From the NCBI GenBank assembly GCA_963581185.1, contig CAUZOB010000121.1:1-15227 (forward strand): a DNA stretch of 15,227 nt. The letters run 5' to 3'. Both the position numbers and the translations under genes were made by a program. This document shows, one piece after another, positions 7,101 through 14,123 of this stretch. Position 1 is the first letter of the stretch, and each line of letters opens with the position of its first letter. The notes under the pieces are model-generated. The model had not been told where the DNA came from. It ran no database searches and saw nothing but the letters and a program-made list of their open reading frames with translations. The stretch comes from SAT2750 sp963581185. GTDB taxonomy: Bacteria > Planctomycetota > Planctomycetia > Pirellulales > Pirellulaceae.

Positions 7101-10100
7101 GGCCAGGCCCGACTCTTTGATCATGGACCGGATTACGGTCCAGGGTGCCAGCCAGCACAACCTCAAGGGAGTCGACGTGGAACTGGCTCGCGATAAGCTG
7201 ACCGTCTTCTCTGGGCCCAGTGGCAGTGGCAAGACGTCGCTGGCGATGGACACGATCTACGCCGAGGGCCAGCGGCGGTATGTTGAGAGCCTCAGTTCCT
7301 ACGCCCGCCAGTTCATCAGCCAGATGCAGAAGCCGGTGCTGGAGCATATCGAGGGGCTGTCGCCGTCGATTGCCATCGAGCAAAAGAATCTCGGCCACAC
7401 ACCTCGATCCACGGTCGGCACGGTCACGGAAATCTATGATTACCTGCGGATTTTACTGGCCCGTCTGGGCCTGCCTTACTGTCCGGAGTGTGATTGCACG
7501 GTTGGAACCCAAACCAGCGACCAGGTTGTCGACAAGCTGATGGCGCTCGAGGAGGGTACCCGGCTGTACCTGATGGCGCCAATCGAACTGGAGCCCGGCC
7601 AGGACTATGCCGCCCTCTGGGATGAGATCCGCGAACAGGGTTACAACCGCGTCCGGGTCGATGGACATACCCACTCGCTGGATGTCCCCCCGGCGGTCGA
7701 TCGGCGGCAACGACACGAGCTGCATGTTGTTGTTGACCGCCTTGTCATTAAAAGCACGTCCCGCTCACGTACCGCCGAGAGCGTGGAAGTCGCACTGGCT
7801 CTCGGCCGCGGGGTCATCCAGCTGGCGGTGGTCAGCGAGCAGCTGGACGAGGATCGCTGGGAGCTGATCACGCACAGCCAGCACATGGTCTGCGAGCAGT
7901 GCGGCCGCAGCTTCGAGGCACTTACACCTCACAATTTCTCATTCAACAGCTACCTCGGCTGGTGCCACAGCTGTGAGGGCCTCGGCACCCAGACCGGTGC
8001 CAATCCGGCTGCCTTGCTGGACCGGCAAGACCGCACGCTCCAGCAAGGAGTGCTCAAGCCCTGGCCATCGCTTGACCAGCCGCTGGCAGCCAGCATGCTG
8101 GATGCAGCCTGCAGCGAACTCGATATTCCGGCCGATCTCCCCTTCGAACAACTCTCCACTCGCCACCGCAGGCTGCTGATGTTTGGCAGTGGCGATCGCT
8201 GGATCGAGGTGCCAGCCAGCTCAGAGCAGGGTGCATTCCAATTCCAGTTCAAGGGGCTCTACCCGGCACTGGAAGAAGCGTCACGCCTGTCACCCTCGCT
8301 GCGGCAGCGACTCGAAAGCCTGGTCGACCAGGTTGAGTGTTCCAGCTGCGGCGGTGGCCGACTGCGAGACGATGCAGGGGCAGTTCGTTTCCAGGGGCGA
8401 ACGATTGACCAGTATTGCCGCCTGCCGCTGGCCGAGCTGCTGGAAGTGGTGAAGCAATGGAAACTCTCCAGCCGTGAAAAGAAGATCGCCGGGGAACTGC
8501 TGCGAGAAATAAAGCAGCGGCTGGAGTTCCTCAATGATATTGGGCTGCACTACCTCGCCTTGCAGCGACCAGCAGCAACTCTCTCCAACGGCGAGGCGCA
8601 GCGAATTCGGCTGGCCAGTCAACTGGGGAGCGGGCTCTGTGGAGTCCTCTACGTGCTGGATGAACCTACCATCGGACTGCATCCCCGTGATAACCAGCGG
8701 CTACTGCGAGCACTCTACAAGCTGCGAGACCTGGGCAATACCTTACTGGTGGTTGAGCACGATCGAGAGATCATCAATGGCTGCGACCAACTTTGTGACT
8801 TCGGCCCCGGTTCAGGTCGCAATGGGGGCCAGATCGTGGCACAGGGAACGGTGCCTGAAATCTGTCGCTCGTCGACATCGGTGACCGGCCCTTACCTGAC
8901 CGGCAAGAAGGCCATCCCGATTCCAGCCAACCGTCGTCCGGTCAGCCGTGGGCAAGGCCAGTGGCTGGACCTGATTGGAGCCCGCCATCACAACCTGGAC
9001 AACGTCGATCTCAAGATTCCATTGGGAACACTGACCGTGGTGACAGGTCCCAGCGGCAGTGGCAAGAGCTCACTGGTGGACGGCGTGCTGTATGCCGAGT
9101 TGGCGCGGCGATTGCATCGAGCCAGTCGCGTGGCAGGGCCACACGAGAAGATTGTCGGGCTGGAATTGATCAACAAGGTCATCCGGGTTGACCAGAATCC
9201 ACTGGGCAATTCTCCTTCCTCCAACCCCGCCACCTACACCGGCGCAATGGACCTGATCCGAGACCTGTTCGCACAGCTTCCCGATTCCAAGCTGCGGGGA
9301 TATTCTCCGCGCCGCTTCAGCTTTAATGTGCCAGGTGGCCGCTGCGATGACTGTGATGGTCACGGTCGCAAGTGCATCGAAATGCACTTTCTGCCTGACA
9401 TCTGGGTGACCTGCGAAACCTGCCAGGGCCGTCGCTATAACGAGGAAACCCTGGCAGTCAGCTACAAGCATCATTCGATCAGCGAGGTCCTGGAGATGAC
9501 CTGCCAGCAGGCCGTTGAGCTGTTCGACACTATTCCCAAGATTCGCCGCATCCTGCAGACACTCTGTGACGTCGGCCTCGATTACCTCACGCTGGGCCAG
9601 CCAGCTCCGACGCTCTCCGGTGGCGAGGCGCAGCGAGTGAAGCTGGCTGCCGAGTTGTCGCGGCCAGATACCGGCCAGACTCTCTACCTGCTCGACGAAC
9701 CCACCACCGGTCTGCATTTTGACGACCTGGCGCAACTGCTCGATGTACTCCATCGACTGGTCGACCTGGGGAATACAGTGGTCGTGATCGAGCACAACCT
9801 GGACTTAATCAAGACCGCTGACTGGGTCATCGATATGGGTCCCGAAGCGGGGCTGGAGGGGGGCCAGATTGTCGCCGAGGGGACGCCGGAAACAGTCGCT
9901 CGCCGCCGTAACGGCAAGCCAGCCAGCCACACTGGCAAAGCACTGGCACCGCTGCTGGCAGAAGGACCTCTGCTGGAACGTTCCGTCCACCTGCCAGCAG
10001 GCCAGCCGGAGACTCAGCAGGAGGAACTGGAAATCAAGGATGTCGGTAAGGATGCACGGATGCCCTGGGAACTGAACGGGCGACGCTGGCACACCGAGCA

Positions 10101-11019
10101 GCGGGTCGATCGCAGTGGTGGAGCGGTCAAGTGGGACGGACAGGTCCTGGCTGCCGTGATCGATCGCATTCAGCAACTGGGTAAGTTCAGCGAGACGGAC
10201 TATGGGAAACGCAGCGTGGTTGAAATCGCGGCGACAAAAAAGAGCATCGGCTGGTTCTTCCACGCCCTTACCGCCGAAACCTGGCTACTGAAAATGAAGT
10301 TTCGGGTGGCCAGGGGAACATTCAAACGCGAGGAACTGGTCCCCCGACTTGGCCTCCAATCGCTCAACCAGATGGACGACCTGCCGGTCTACGGAAATCA
10401 GCCGCGCACCAAGGTCAGAGCCCACCGCAGCCACTGGCAGGAGATCGAGCTGAAGGTCCATAGCTGGGATGAGATCGACAAGCCCGAGTTCTGGCAGTTC
10501 CTCGAAGAGGCGGTGGATGGTTTCCAGAAGGTCGCCGGCCAGTCGAGCAAGTCGCTCGAGGATCTGACACCCTGGAAAGCGCTTGGCCAAAAATGGCATT
10601 TCATGCGGAAGGGATTTCGCGTCGGCGCCAGGGCCGAGTGGCCTGTCGAATTACTGGAAGAACTGCATCAGATACTGCAGGAAGTTCTGCCAGAGGGCCA
10701 GTTCCTCTGGAATAACAAGCAACTGGTCCACCTCTATGACAAGCAGGGCAAGCGGCCCTGGTCCTCGATCCAGACAAAGAAAATCGAACACCTCGTCCTG
10801 CACATATCCGGACCCCGCGGCTGTGCCACGCTGGGCAGGATTGCCGAACTCGGTTATGACCGCTCCTTCGATGGCAGTGACCCCGGGCGAGAACTGATCC
10901 AGATCAAGTTCCGCTCACTGGAAGATCTCTACCGTGGCGATCTGCCCGGCTTCCTGGCAGAACACCTGGCAGCCAGCCGCCGCATTCGTACAGAAAAATC
11001 ACCCTTCGTCGCTGACTAG
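4117..11019 (+). CDS. uvrA: Giant tandem UvrA: two full UvrA units plus C-terminal extension
   Basis: UvrA is the ATP-dependent DNA damage sensor of nucleotide excision repair and normally acts as a dimer of about 940-residue chains. This 2300-residue ORF holds two complete UvrA units. Unit 1 (about 1-960) has Walker A at 33-40 and 679-686, CxxC zinc pairs at C273/C276-C297/C300 and C778/C781-C801/C804, signatures LSGGE at 527 and 868, and Walker B DE at 553 and 895. Unit 2 (about 1003-1948) has Walker A at 1033-1040 and 1644-1651, zinc pairs at C1259/C1262-C1283/C1286 and C1743/C1746-C1766/C1769, and Walker B DE at 1515 and 1860. Its first signature reads LSNGE (1489) and its second LSGGE (1833). 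Both units keep the UvrB-binding segment, with HDIEVVVDRL and HELHVVVDRL. An Ala/Gln/Gly-rich linker joins them. Residues 1949-2300 are not UvrA. ATG 4117 matches the family N-terminus, though no Shine-Dalgarno is evident. Confidence 0.95.
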   Translation: MAASDITITGAREHNLQSVNVRLPRNQLICLTGVSGSGKSSLAFDTLYAEGQRRYVESLSSFARQFLGQMPKPQLDAIAGLTPCISISQKTAGRNPRSTVGTITEIYDFLRVLYARVGQGYCPSCDQPITAQTREQILSRILQLDEGTHFTLLAPLIQAQKGEYRDLFDDLLRQGFSRVRVNGELSTLSEAPSLDRRMRHDIEVVVDRLVIQPDVRPRLSEAVELALKMGDGTMIVLSQGEDETEAAPPVGKKKQRRGTFQQGDLVFSNRYACTTCGLSFPPPSPQLFSFNSPQGMCLECDGLGQLHSFDVDLLVPDSSLSLATGCLELLGPWKKLGRWRRHIYQGVADTMERIHGWDDGSMLETSWQDLPQQARDIWLWGCGEQHITFTWRGGNSPMKYGGAYGGIIPDLMSKHRNSRSRPQLRQLERYMNTIPCPHCHGERLNPQARSVKIQSTHKRFADSGPSSLSEVCQLTVRQAAEFFQQLELDRIGELVASEVLKEISRRLGFLLNVGLDYLALDRTAPTLSGGESQRIRLAAQIGSGLVGVTYILDEPSIGLHPRDNDRLLKTLCRLRDMGNTVVVVEHDEETIRAADHIIDFGPGAGVRGGEVVASGPVDEIIRATRSLTGDYLAGRRSIPMPDEHRPADGPQLIVRGARHNNLKEIDVSFPLGTFICVSGVSGSGKSSLVNDILAQALRRDLNNGLTTPGAHQAIEGIDQLDKMIAIDQSPIGRTPRSNPATYIKVFDDIRSLFSQLPHSKRRGYKPGRFSFNVKGGRCEACEGNGTNRLEMDFLADVWVTCPICEGQRFNRETLQVEFKGHSISDVLQMDIQQALELFQNIPKVYEKLKTLHEVGLDYIKLGQPSPTLSGGEAQRIKLARELAKKSTGSTLYLLDEPTTGLHFADIEMLLKVLHDFVDAGNTVIVVEHNLEVLKTADWIIDLGPEGGDGGGEIMVTGPPARVAACQQSETGRALQRAIQRTDGQPVEDAGQEVTGARPDSLIMDRITVQGASQHNLKGVDVELARDKLTVFSGPSGSGKTSLAMDTIYAEGQRRYVESLSSYARQFISQMQKPVLEHIEGLSPSIAIEQKNLGHTPRSTVGTVTEIYDYLRILLARLGLPYCPECDCTVGTQTSDQVVDKLMALEEGTRLYLMAPIELEPGQDYAALWDEIREQGYNRVRVDGHTHSLDVPPAVDRRQRHELHVVVDRLVIKSTSRSRTAESVEVALALGRGVIQLAVVSEQLDEDRWELITHSQHMVCEQCGRSFEALTPHNFSFNSYLGWCHSCEGLGTQTGANPAALLDRQDRTLQQGVLKPWPSLDQPLAASMLDAACSELDIPADLPFEQLSTRHRRLLMFGSGDRWIEVPASSEQGAFQFQFKGLYPALEEASRLSPSLRQRLESLVDQVECSSCGGGRLRDDAGAVRFQGRTIDQYCRLPLAELLEVVKQWKLSSREKKIAGELLREIKQRLEFLNDIGLHYLALQRPAATLSNGEAQRIRLASQLGSGLCGVLYVLDEPTIGLHPRDNQRLLRALYKLRDLGNTLLVVEHDREIINGCDQLCDFGPGSGRNGGQIVAQGTVPEICRSSTSVTGPYLTGKKAIPIPANRRPVSRGQGQWLDLIGARHHNLDNVDLKIPLGTLTVVTGPSGSGKSSLVDGVLYAELARRLHRASRVAGPHEKIVGLELINKVIRVDQNPLGNSPSSNPATYTGAMDLIRDLFAQLPDSKLRGYSPRRFSFNVPGGRCDDCDGHGRKCIEMHFLPDIWVTCETCQGRRYNEETLAVSYKHHSISEVLEMTCQQAVELFDTIPKIRRILQTLCDVGLDYLTLGQPAPTLSGGEAQRVKLAAELSRPDTGQTLYLLDEPTTGLHFDDLAQLLDVLHRLVDLGNTVVVIEHNLDLIKTADWVIDMGPEAGLEGGQIVAEGTPETVARRRNGKPASHTGKALAPLLAEGPLLERSVHLPAGQPETQQEELEIKDVGKDARMPWELNGRRWHTEQRVDRSGGAVKWDGQVLAAVIDRIQQLGKFSETDYGKRSVVEIAATKKSIGWFFHALTAETWLLKMKFRVARGTFKREELVPRLGLQSLNQMDDLPVYGNQPRTKVRAHRSHWQEIELKVHSWDEIDKPEFWQFLEEAVDGFQKVAGQSSKSLEDLTPWKALGQKWHFMRKGFRVGARAEWPVELLEELHQILQEVLPEGQFLWNNKQLVHLYDKQGKRPWSSIQTKKIEHLVLHISGPRGCATLGRIAELGYDRSFDGSDPGRELIQIKFRSLEDLYRGDLPGFLAEHLAASRRIRTEKSPFVAD
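10060..11016 (+). other. C-terminal extension of tandem UvrA with an internal protein duplication
   Basis: Residues 1982-2300 of the UvrA-like protein match no UvrA domain I know. Two segments look related. The first starts at residue 1983 with PWELNGRRWH and the second at 2152 with PWKALGQKWH, sharing the exact pattern PWxxxGxxWH. Later each has a paired end: IELKVHSWDEI (2110-2120), then FWQFLEEAV, against IQIKFRSLEDL (2261-2271), then GFLAEHLA. The middle parts are less alike, although each contains a TKK. Approximate units are 10060-10540 and 10570-11016. The region is rich in Trp and basic residues, which would suit nucleic acid or protein binding, but no function can be read from it. 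Confidence 0.6.
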
Positions 11020-11023
11020 GAGA
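11018..11023 (+). promoter_or_regulatory. Shine-Dalgarno overlapping the uvrA stop
   Basis: AGGAGA begins inside the uvrA stop codon and ends seven bases before ATG 11031. This is the clearest ribosome site in the window. It fixes the start of the following gene and ties it to uvrA translation and transcription. Confidence 0.7.
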
Positions 11024-11030
11024 TAGACCG

Positions 11031-11699
11031 ATGAGTTCGGCACCCGAATCACAACTGGTCGAGCCAACGATGTTGTTCCGCTTCAGCGTGCCATGTCGCC
11101 AGCAGCAGTCGGCATGGAATGGTGACTTGATCACTCTGCCTGATGACCATGCCATCCATTCGTTTGGTGAAATGTCGGGTCGACCGGTATTCGCCGACCT
11201 GCGGGCCGGCTGGAGTGAAGCGGGGTTGATCTTCACCCTCACGGTGACAGGCAAGCAGCAGAGCTGCTGGTGCCGGGAGCAGAAGATCGAGGATAGTGAT
11301 GGGCTGCGGATCTGGATTAACACGCGGGACACTCAGTCGATTCACCGGGCCAGTCGCTTCTGTCACCAGTTTGTATTCCTGCCGTCTGGCGGAGGCGGGG
11401 GAAACCTCGAAGCAGTCGCAGCCCAGTTGCCGATCGGGCGAGCCAAGGAACAGCCGCGACCCGTCCCCCATGGAGGGCTCTCCATCGTGGCCACTGAAAT
11501 CAGCGGAGGCTACCAGCTGACTGCCATGGTGCGGGCCGAGTCGCTGACCGGCTTCGACCACCAGGAACATCCGCGACTCGGTTTTAGCTACGCCGTAGTC
11601 GATCGCGAACTGGGCTGGCAGACGTTTAGCCTGGGTCCCGAGTATCCCTTCATGTCCGATCCCAGCCTCTGGGGGACGCTGCAACTGGTCGAGAGCTAG
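11031..11699 (+). CDS. Hypothetical protein with CBM9-like (DOMON-like) sequence features
   Basis: The 222-residue protein has no signal peptide and no membrane segment, so it is probably cytosolic. The segments DGLRIWINTRDTQSIHRA, HQFVFLPSGGGGG, GGYQLTAMVRAESLTGF, LGFSYAVVDRELGWQ and a final DPSLWGTLQL resemble the beta-sandwich CBM9-like proteins often found in planctomycetes, in which similar strands follow a WxGD-like start. Here WNGDLITLPDD sits near residue 29. That resemblance is from memory of the fold's sequence pattern and should be held loosely. The gene starts 11 bases after uvrA with a strong ribosome site, so the two are very likely cotranscribed. A cytosolic sugar-binding role is not supported by this context. 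The start ATG 11031 is well placed. Confidence 0.7.
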   Translation: MSSAPESQLVEPTMLFRFSVPCRQQQSAWNGDLITLPDDHAIHSFGEMSGRPVFADLRAGWSEAGLIFTLTVTGKQQSCWCREQKIEDSDGLRIWINTRDTQSIHRASRFCHQFVFLPSGGGGGNLEAVAAQLPIGRAKEQPRPVPHGGLSIVATEISGGYQLTAMVRAESLTGFDHQEHPRLGFSYAVVDRELGWQTFSLGPEYPFMSDPSLWGTLQLVES

Positions 11700-11705
11700 A
11701 GGCCC

Positions 11706-11738
11706 GAGGTTTCGAGCGACATAACCTCTAACCGCTCG
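11706..11738. terminator. Two overlapping inverted repeats between convergent genes
   Basis: GAGGTT (11706-11711) pairs with AACCTC (11723-11728). CGAGCG (11713-11718) pairs with CGCTCG (11733-11738). The two stems interleave and cannot both form. They lie in the 42-base gap between the convergent uvrA unit and lipA. There is no T tract on either strand, so a bidirectional terminator is only a guess from position and symmetry. Confidence 0.3.
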
Positions 11739-11741
11739 CCC

Positions 11742-12629
11742 TTAACTTTCCGCCATATCGCGGGCGTGGTAGCTGCTGCGGACAAAAGGACCGCTGGCGA
11801 CCTTGGCAAAACCCAGCTGGCGAGCCAGTTCGCCCAGCTGATCGAAGCGTTCAGGCCGAATGTACTCGACAACCGGCAGGTACTGTGGTCCCGGCTGCAG
11901 GTACTGGCCAAGCGTGAGAAAATCAACGCCATACTCTCTGAGGTCCGCCAGCACGTCGAGCAACTCGTCTTCCGACTCGCCCAGCCCCAGCATCAAGCCA
12001 CTCTTGGTCTTGATCGACGGATCCTGACGCTTGACATACTCCAGCAGGTGCAGTGTCCAGCGATAGTCGGACTTGGGGCCACGCACGCGGCGGTACAGCC
12101 GGGGAACTGTCTCGGTGTTGTGATTGAAGACATCGGGTTGAGCCTCGATCACACGTTCGACCGCAGCCCGATTTTCGACGAAGTCCGGTGTCAGCAGTTC
12201 CACCGTGGCAGCGGATCGAGCCCGTACTGCTTCGACACACTTGTAAAAGTGGTCGGCACCGCCATCAGCAAGGTCATCCCGCGTGACCGAGGTAATCACG
12301 ACATGTTTCAGGCCCAACCGGGTGACAGCTTCTGCCAGTCGCTGCGGTTCATCCTCGGAGGGCGGCTGCGGCCGTCCCCTGCTGACGCTGCAGAAACCGC
12401 AGGGACGCGTACAGGTCTCACCAAGGATCATGAATGTGGCAGTCAGTTGGGAGTAACACTCCGCCCGATTTGGGCAGCGGGCATGGTCACAGACCGTGGC
12501 CAGGCCGAGTTCATCCAGCAGGCGAGCTGTAAAATGATCGGCATTCCCGCGAGGCAGCTCGCGCCGCATCCAGGCTGGCAGCCTGCGGCGAGCTTGTGGA
12601 GCATCGATGAGCGGCAATTCAACCGACAT
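11742..12629 (-). CDS. lipA: Lipoyl synthase
   Basis: LipA is a radical SAM enzyme that inserts two sulfur atoms into the octanoyl group on lipoyl domains of pyruvate dehydrogenase-type complexes and the glycine cleavage H protein. The 295-residue product has both expected iron-sulfur sites. The auxiliary cluster site is C47-x4-C52-x5-C58 (CDHARCPNRAEC) and the radical SAM site is C73-x3-C77-x2-C80 (CTRPCGFC). The C-terminal RSSY at 284-287 supplies the serine ligand of the auxiliary cluster. Other family segments are ITSVTRDDLADGGA, VFNHNTETVPRLYR, KSGLMLGLGE and LGQYLQP. No key residue is missing. The start overlaps the 3' end of the upstream lipB-like gene by 11 bases, which indicates an operon on the minus strand. 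The assignment is firm. Confidence 0.97.
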   Translation of the reverse strand: MSVELPLIDAPQARRRLPAWMRRELPRGNADHFTARLLDELGLATVCDHARCPNRAECYSQLTATFMILGETCTRPCGFCSVSRGRPQPPSEDEPQRLAEAVTRLGLKHVVITSVTRDDLADGGADHFYKCVEAVRARSAATVELLTPDFVENRAAVERVIEAQPDVFNHNTETVPRLYRRVRGPKSDYRWTLHLLEYVKRQDPSIKTKSGLMLGLGESEDELLDVLADLREYGVDFLTLGQYLQPGPQYLPVVEYIRPERFDQLGELARQLGFAKVASGPFVRSSYHARDMAES

Positions 12630-13368
12630 ACCCTGGTTCCTTGAGCTCGAGCTGGGGATGTCCCGTGAACAGGTGGTAATCCGTGATCTTCAGCTGAGCG
12701 GCCAGACCGGCCACCAGCGCTGAACGAATGCTGGACATTCTAACAGGCCGCTGTTGTTCGGCTAGCAAGCAACTCATCGTACGACTGCGATGGCTGCCGC
12801 GGCGTCTGCCGACCGAATGGATAAAGCCGTGGTCCAGCATCTCGGGATTAACATTCAGATAGGCACCAAAACGGCTGGCGTTATGCCAGTTATCGAGTCC
12901 GCTGGCCACCAGTTGACCACTACGACCCCAGAGTCCGTGCTCGGCCGGCCGCAGCTCAGAGGGATACCCCAGTTCCACGAGTGTATGCTGGATGCCTGTC
13001 AGCACTTGCAGCTCCAGCCTGGCGAGATCCCAGCCACACCAGCCCAGTGGAACGACTGGCAGGATGGCCAGTTGACCTGGCCCATGCAGGATCGTGCCGC
13101 CGGAGCGACGTACCCAGCTGACCTTGAGCTGACGACTGCGCAGCTGGCGAGCGGAGTAGCGAATATCGTCCCACGAGCCCTGCCTGCCGACCGTGATGTG
13201 GGGGGTATGTTCTGCCAGCAGGATGGTAGCCTTTTCAGCACGTTCGGCTTCTTCCGCCAGCTGCCTTTGGAGCTGCTGACAGTCTTCCCAGGGCAGCCTT
13301 CCGAGCAAGTGGAACGAGAGGCTGCCTGCGTCATGCTCTGCAAGCTCTGGAGAGCCAAGTTGCTTCAT
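12619..13368 (-). CDS. lipB: LipB-like protein lacking the catalytic Lys and Cys
   Basis: The protein belongs to the LipB/LplA/biotin ligase fold. LipB normally moves octanoate from acyl carrier protein to lipoyl domains through a thioester on a conserved Cys, aided by a Lys. With start ATG 13368 it has 249 residues. The substrate-pocket motif is present as SGGTILHGPGQL (89-100), and HGLW, YLNVNP and the TSL-like TMSC (197-200) mark later family blocks. Where LipB has the KIA lysine this protein has Gln152 (GQLVASG), and at the PCG cysteine it has Val186 (HSVG). The nearest cysteine is C200. A GTG at 13428 could extend it by 20 residues of no family character. It overlaps lipA by 11 bases. 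Function in lipoylation is inferred from context; ordinary LipB chemistry is doubtful. The gene symbol denotes homology only. Confidence 0.8.
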   Translation of the reverse strand: MKQLGSPELAEHDAGSLSFHLLGRLPWEDCQQLQRQLAEEAERAEKATILLAEHTPHITVGRQGSWDDIRYSARQLRSRQLKVSWVRRSGGTILHGPGQLAILPVVPLGWCGWDLARLELQVLTGIQHTLVELGYPSELRPAEHGLWGRSGQLVASGLDNWHNASRFGAYLNVNPEMLDHGFIHSVGRRRGSHRSRTMSCLLAEQQRPVRMSSIRSALVAGLAAQLKITDYHLFTGHPQLELKEPGYVG

Positions 13369-13528
13369 GGTTCTGGATCCCGTCAGCTGAAGCCGACCCT
13401 GCCTGCAGGCCGACAATCGACGGACCACTTTAACAGCCGACTATTAGACTGGCTAGGCGAGACCAGGCGGTGTCCGATATAGTGGAGAGCGTTGACTGGA
13501 TGCTGACATCTTCGAGTCGGAATGACTG
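13369..13528. promoter_or_regulatory. Divergent control region of lipB-lipA and smpB
   Basis: These 160 bases separate divergent starts and must hold promoters for both directions, unless lipB begins at GTG 13428. A perfect ten-base palindrome GCCTGCAGGC lies at 13401-13410. A TATAGT at 13478-13483 could be a minus-10 for smpB, but no good minus-35 lies at standard distance. I see no riboswitch or repeat. Confidence 0.3.
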
Positions 13529-14014
13529 ATGGCTGGCAAGAAACAGAAGAAATCGGACACGCCGGGCCAGCGTGTCGTGAGTCGCAATCGCAAGGCACGC
13601 CATCGCTTCAACGTGCTGGACACGCTGGAATGCGGTATCCAGCTGGTCGGCAGCGAGGTCAAGAGCTTGCGCGACGGCAAGGTTTCACTGGAGGAGGCCT
13701 ACGGTCGGGTTCGCGATGGCGAGGTCTGGCTGGTGGGCTGCGACATTCCACAGTACTTGCAGGCCAGCGAATGGAACCATGATCCTCGGCGGCCACGCAA
13801 GCTGCTACTTCACCAGCGAGAAATCAAGAAGTTCGCAGGACTGGCTCATGAGAAAGGACTCACGCTGGTGCCACTCAAGATCTACTTCAATGTGCGCGGC
13901 ATCGCCAAGGTCCAGATAGGTCTCTGCAAGGGTCGCCAATTGCACGACAAGCGGGAAAAGCTGAAGCAGCAGAGCACCGAGCGGGATATGAAGCGCGCAG
14001 CCAGGCAGCGCTAA
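13529..14014 (+). CDS. smpB: SsrA-binding protein SmpB
   Basis: SmpB binds tmRNA and brings it to ribosomes stalled on broken messages, so that the nascent chain is tagged and the ribosome freed. The 161-residue product is the normal size. After a short basic N-terminus it has the oligonucleotide-binding barrel, with SRNRKARHRFNVLDTLECGI, then LVGSEVKSLRDGKVSLEEAY, the family hallmark. LVPLKIYFNVRGIAKVQIGLCKGRQLHDKRE follows in two conserved blocks. The C-terminal tail (ERDMKRAARQR) is basic, as needed to form the helix that mimics mRNA in the empty channel. ATG 13529 is the only sensible start, with a weak CGGA upstream. It is divergent from lipB. The tmRNA gene ssrA is not in the window. 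Confidence 0.97.
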   Translation: MAGKKQKKSDTPGQRVVSRNRKARHRFNVLDTLECGIQLVGSEVKSLRDGKVSLEEAYGRVRDGEVWLVGCDIPQYLQASEWNHDPRRPRKLLLHQREIKKFAGLAHEKGLTLVPLKIYFNVRGIAKVQIGLCKGRQLHDKREKLKQQSTERDMKRAARQR

Positions 14015-14123
14015 GCGGATGCTGCCCAGTCGTTCCAGGTTCAGCGGCAGCCCGACCCAACGCTGGCCCATTTTCGTATACCATGCATGAGTTCCAATCA
14101 CTGACCCCTGACCGCTGGTTTCC

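Noticed and set aside
7123..7125. Internal ATG (residue 1003) as the start of a second, separate uvrA
   Set aside because: There is no stop before it and no convincing ribosome site, and the reading frame continues without a break from unit 1, so one fused protein is the simplest reading.
11766..12644. Plus-strand open frame of 292 codons opposite lipA
   Set aside because: The minus frame encodes LipA with every expected cysteine, so the plus frame is its mirror image.
12790..13482. Plus-strand open frame of 230 codons opposite the lipB-like gene
   Set aside because: The minus frame has recognisable LipB blocks; the plus frame shows no family features.
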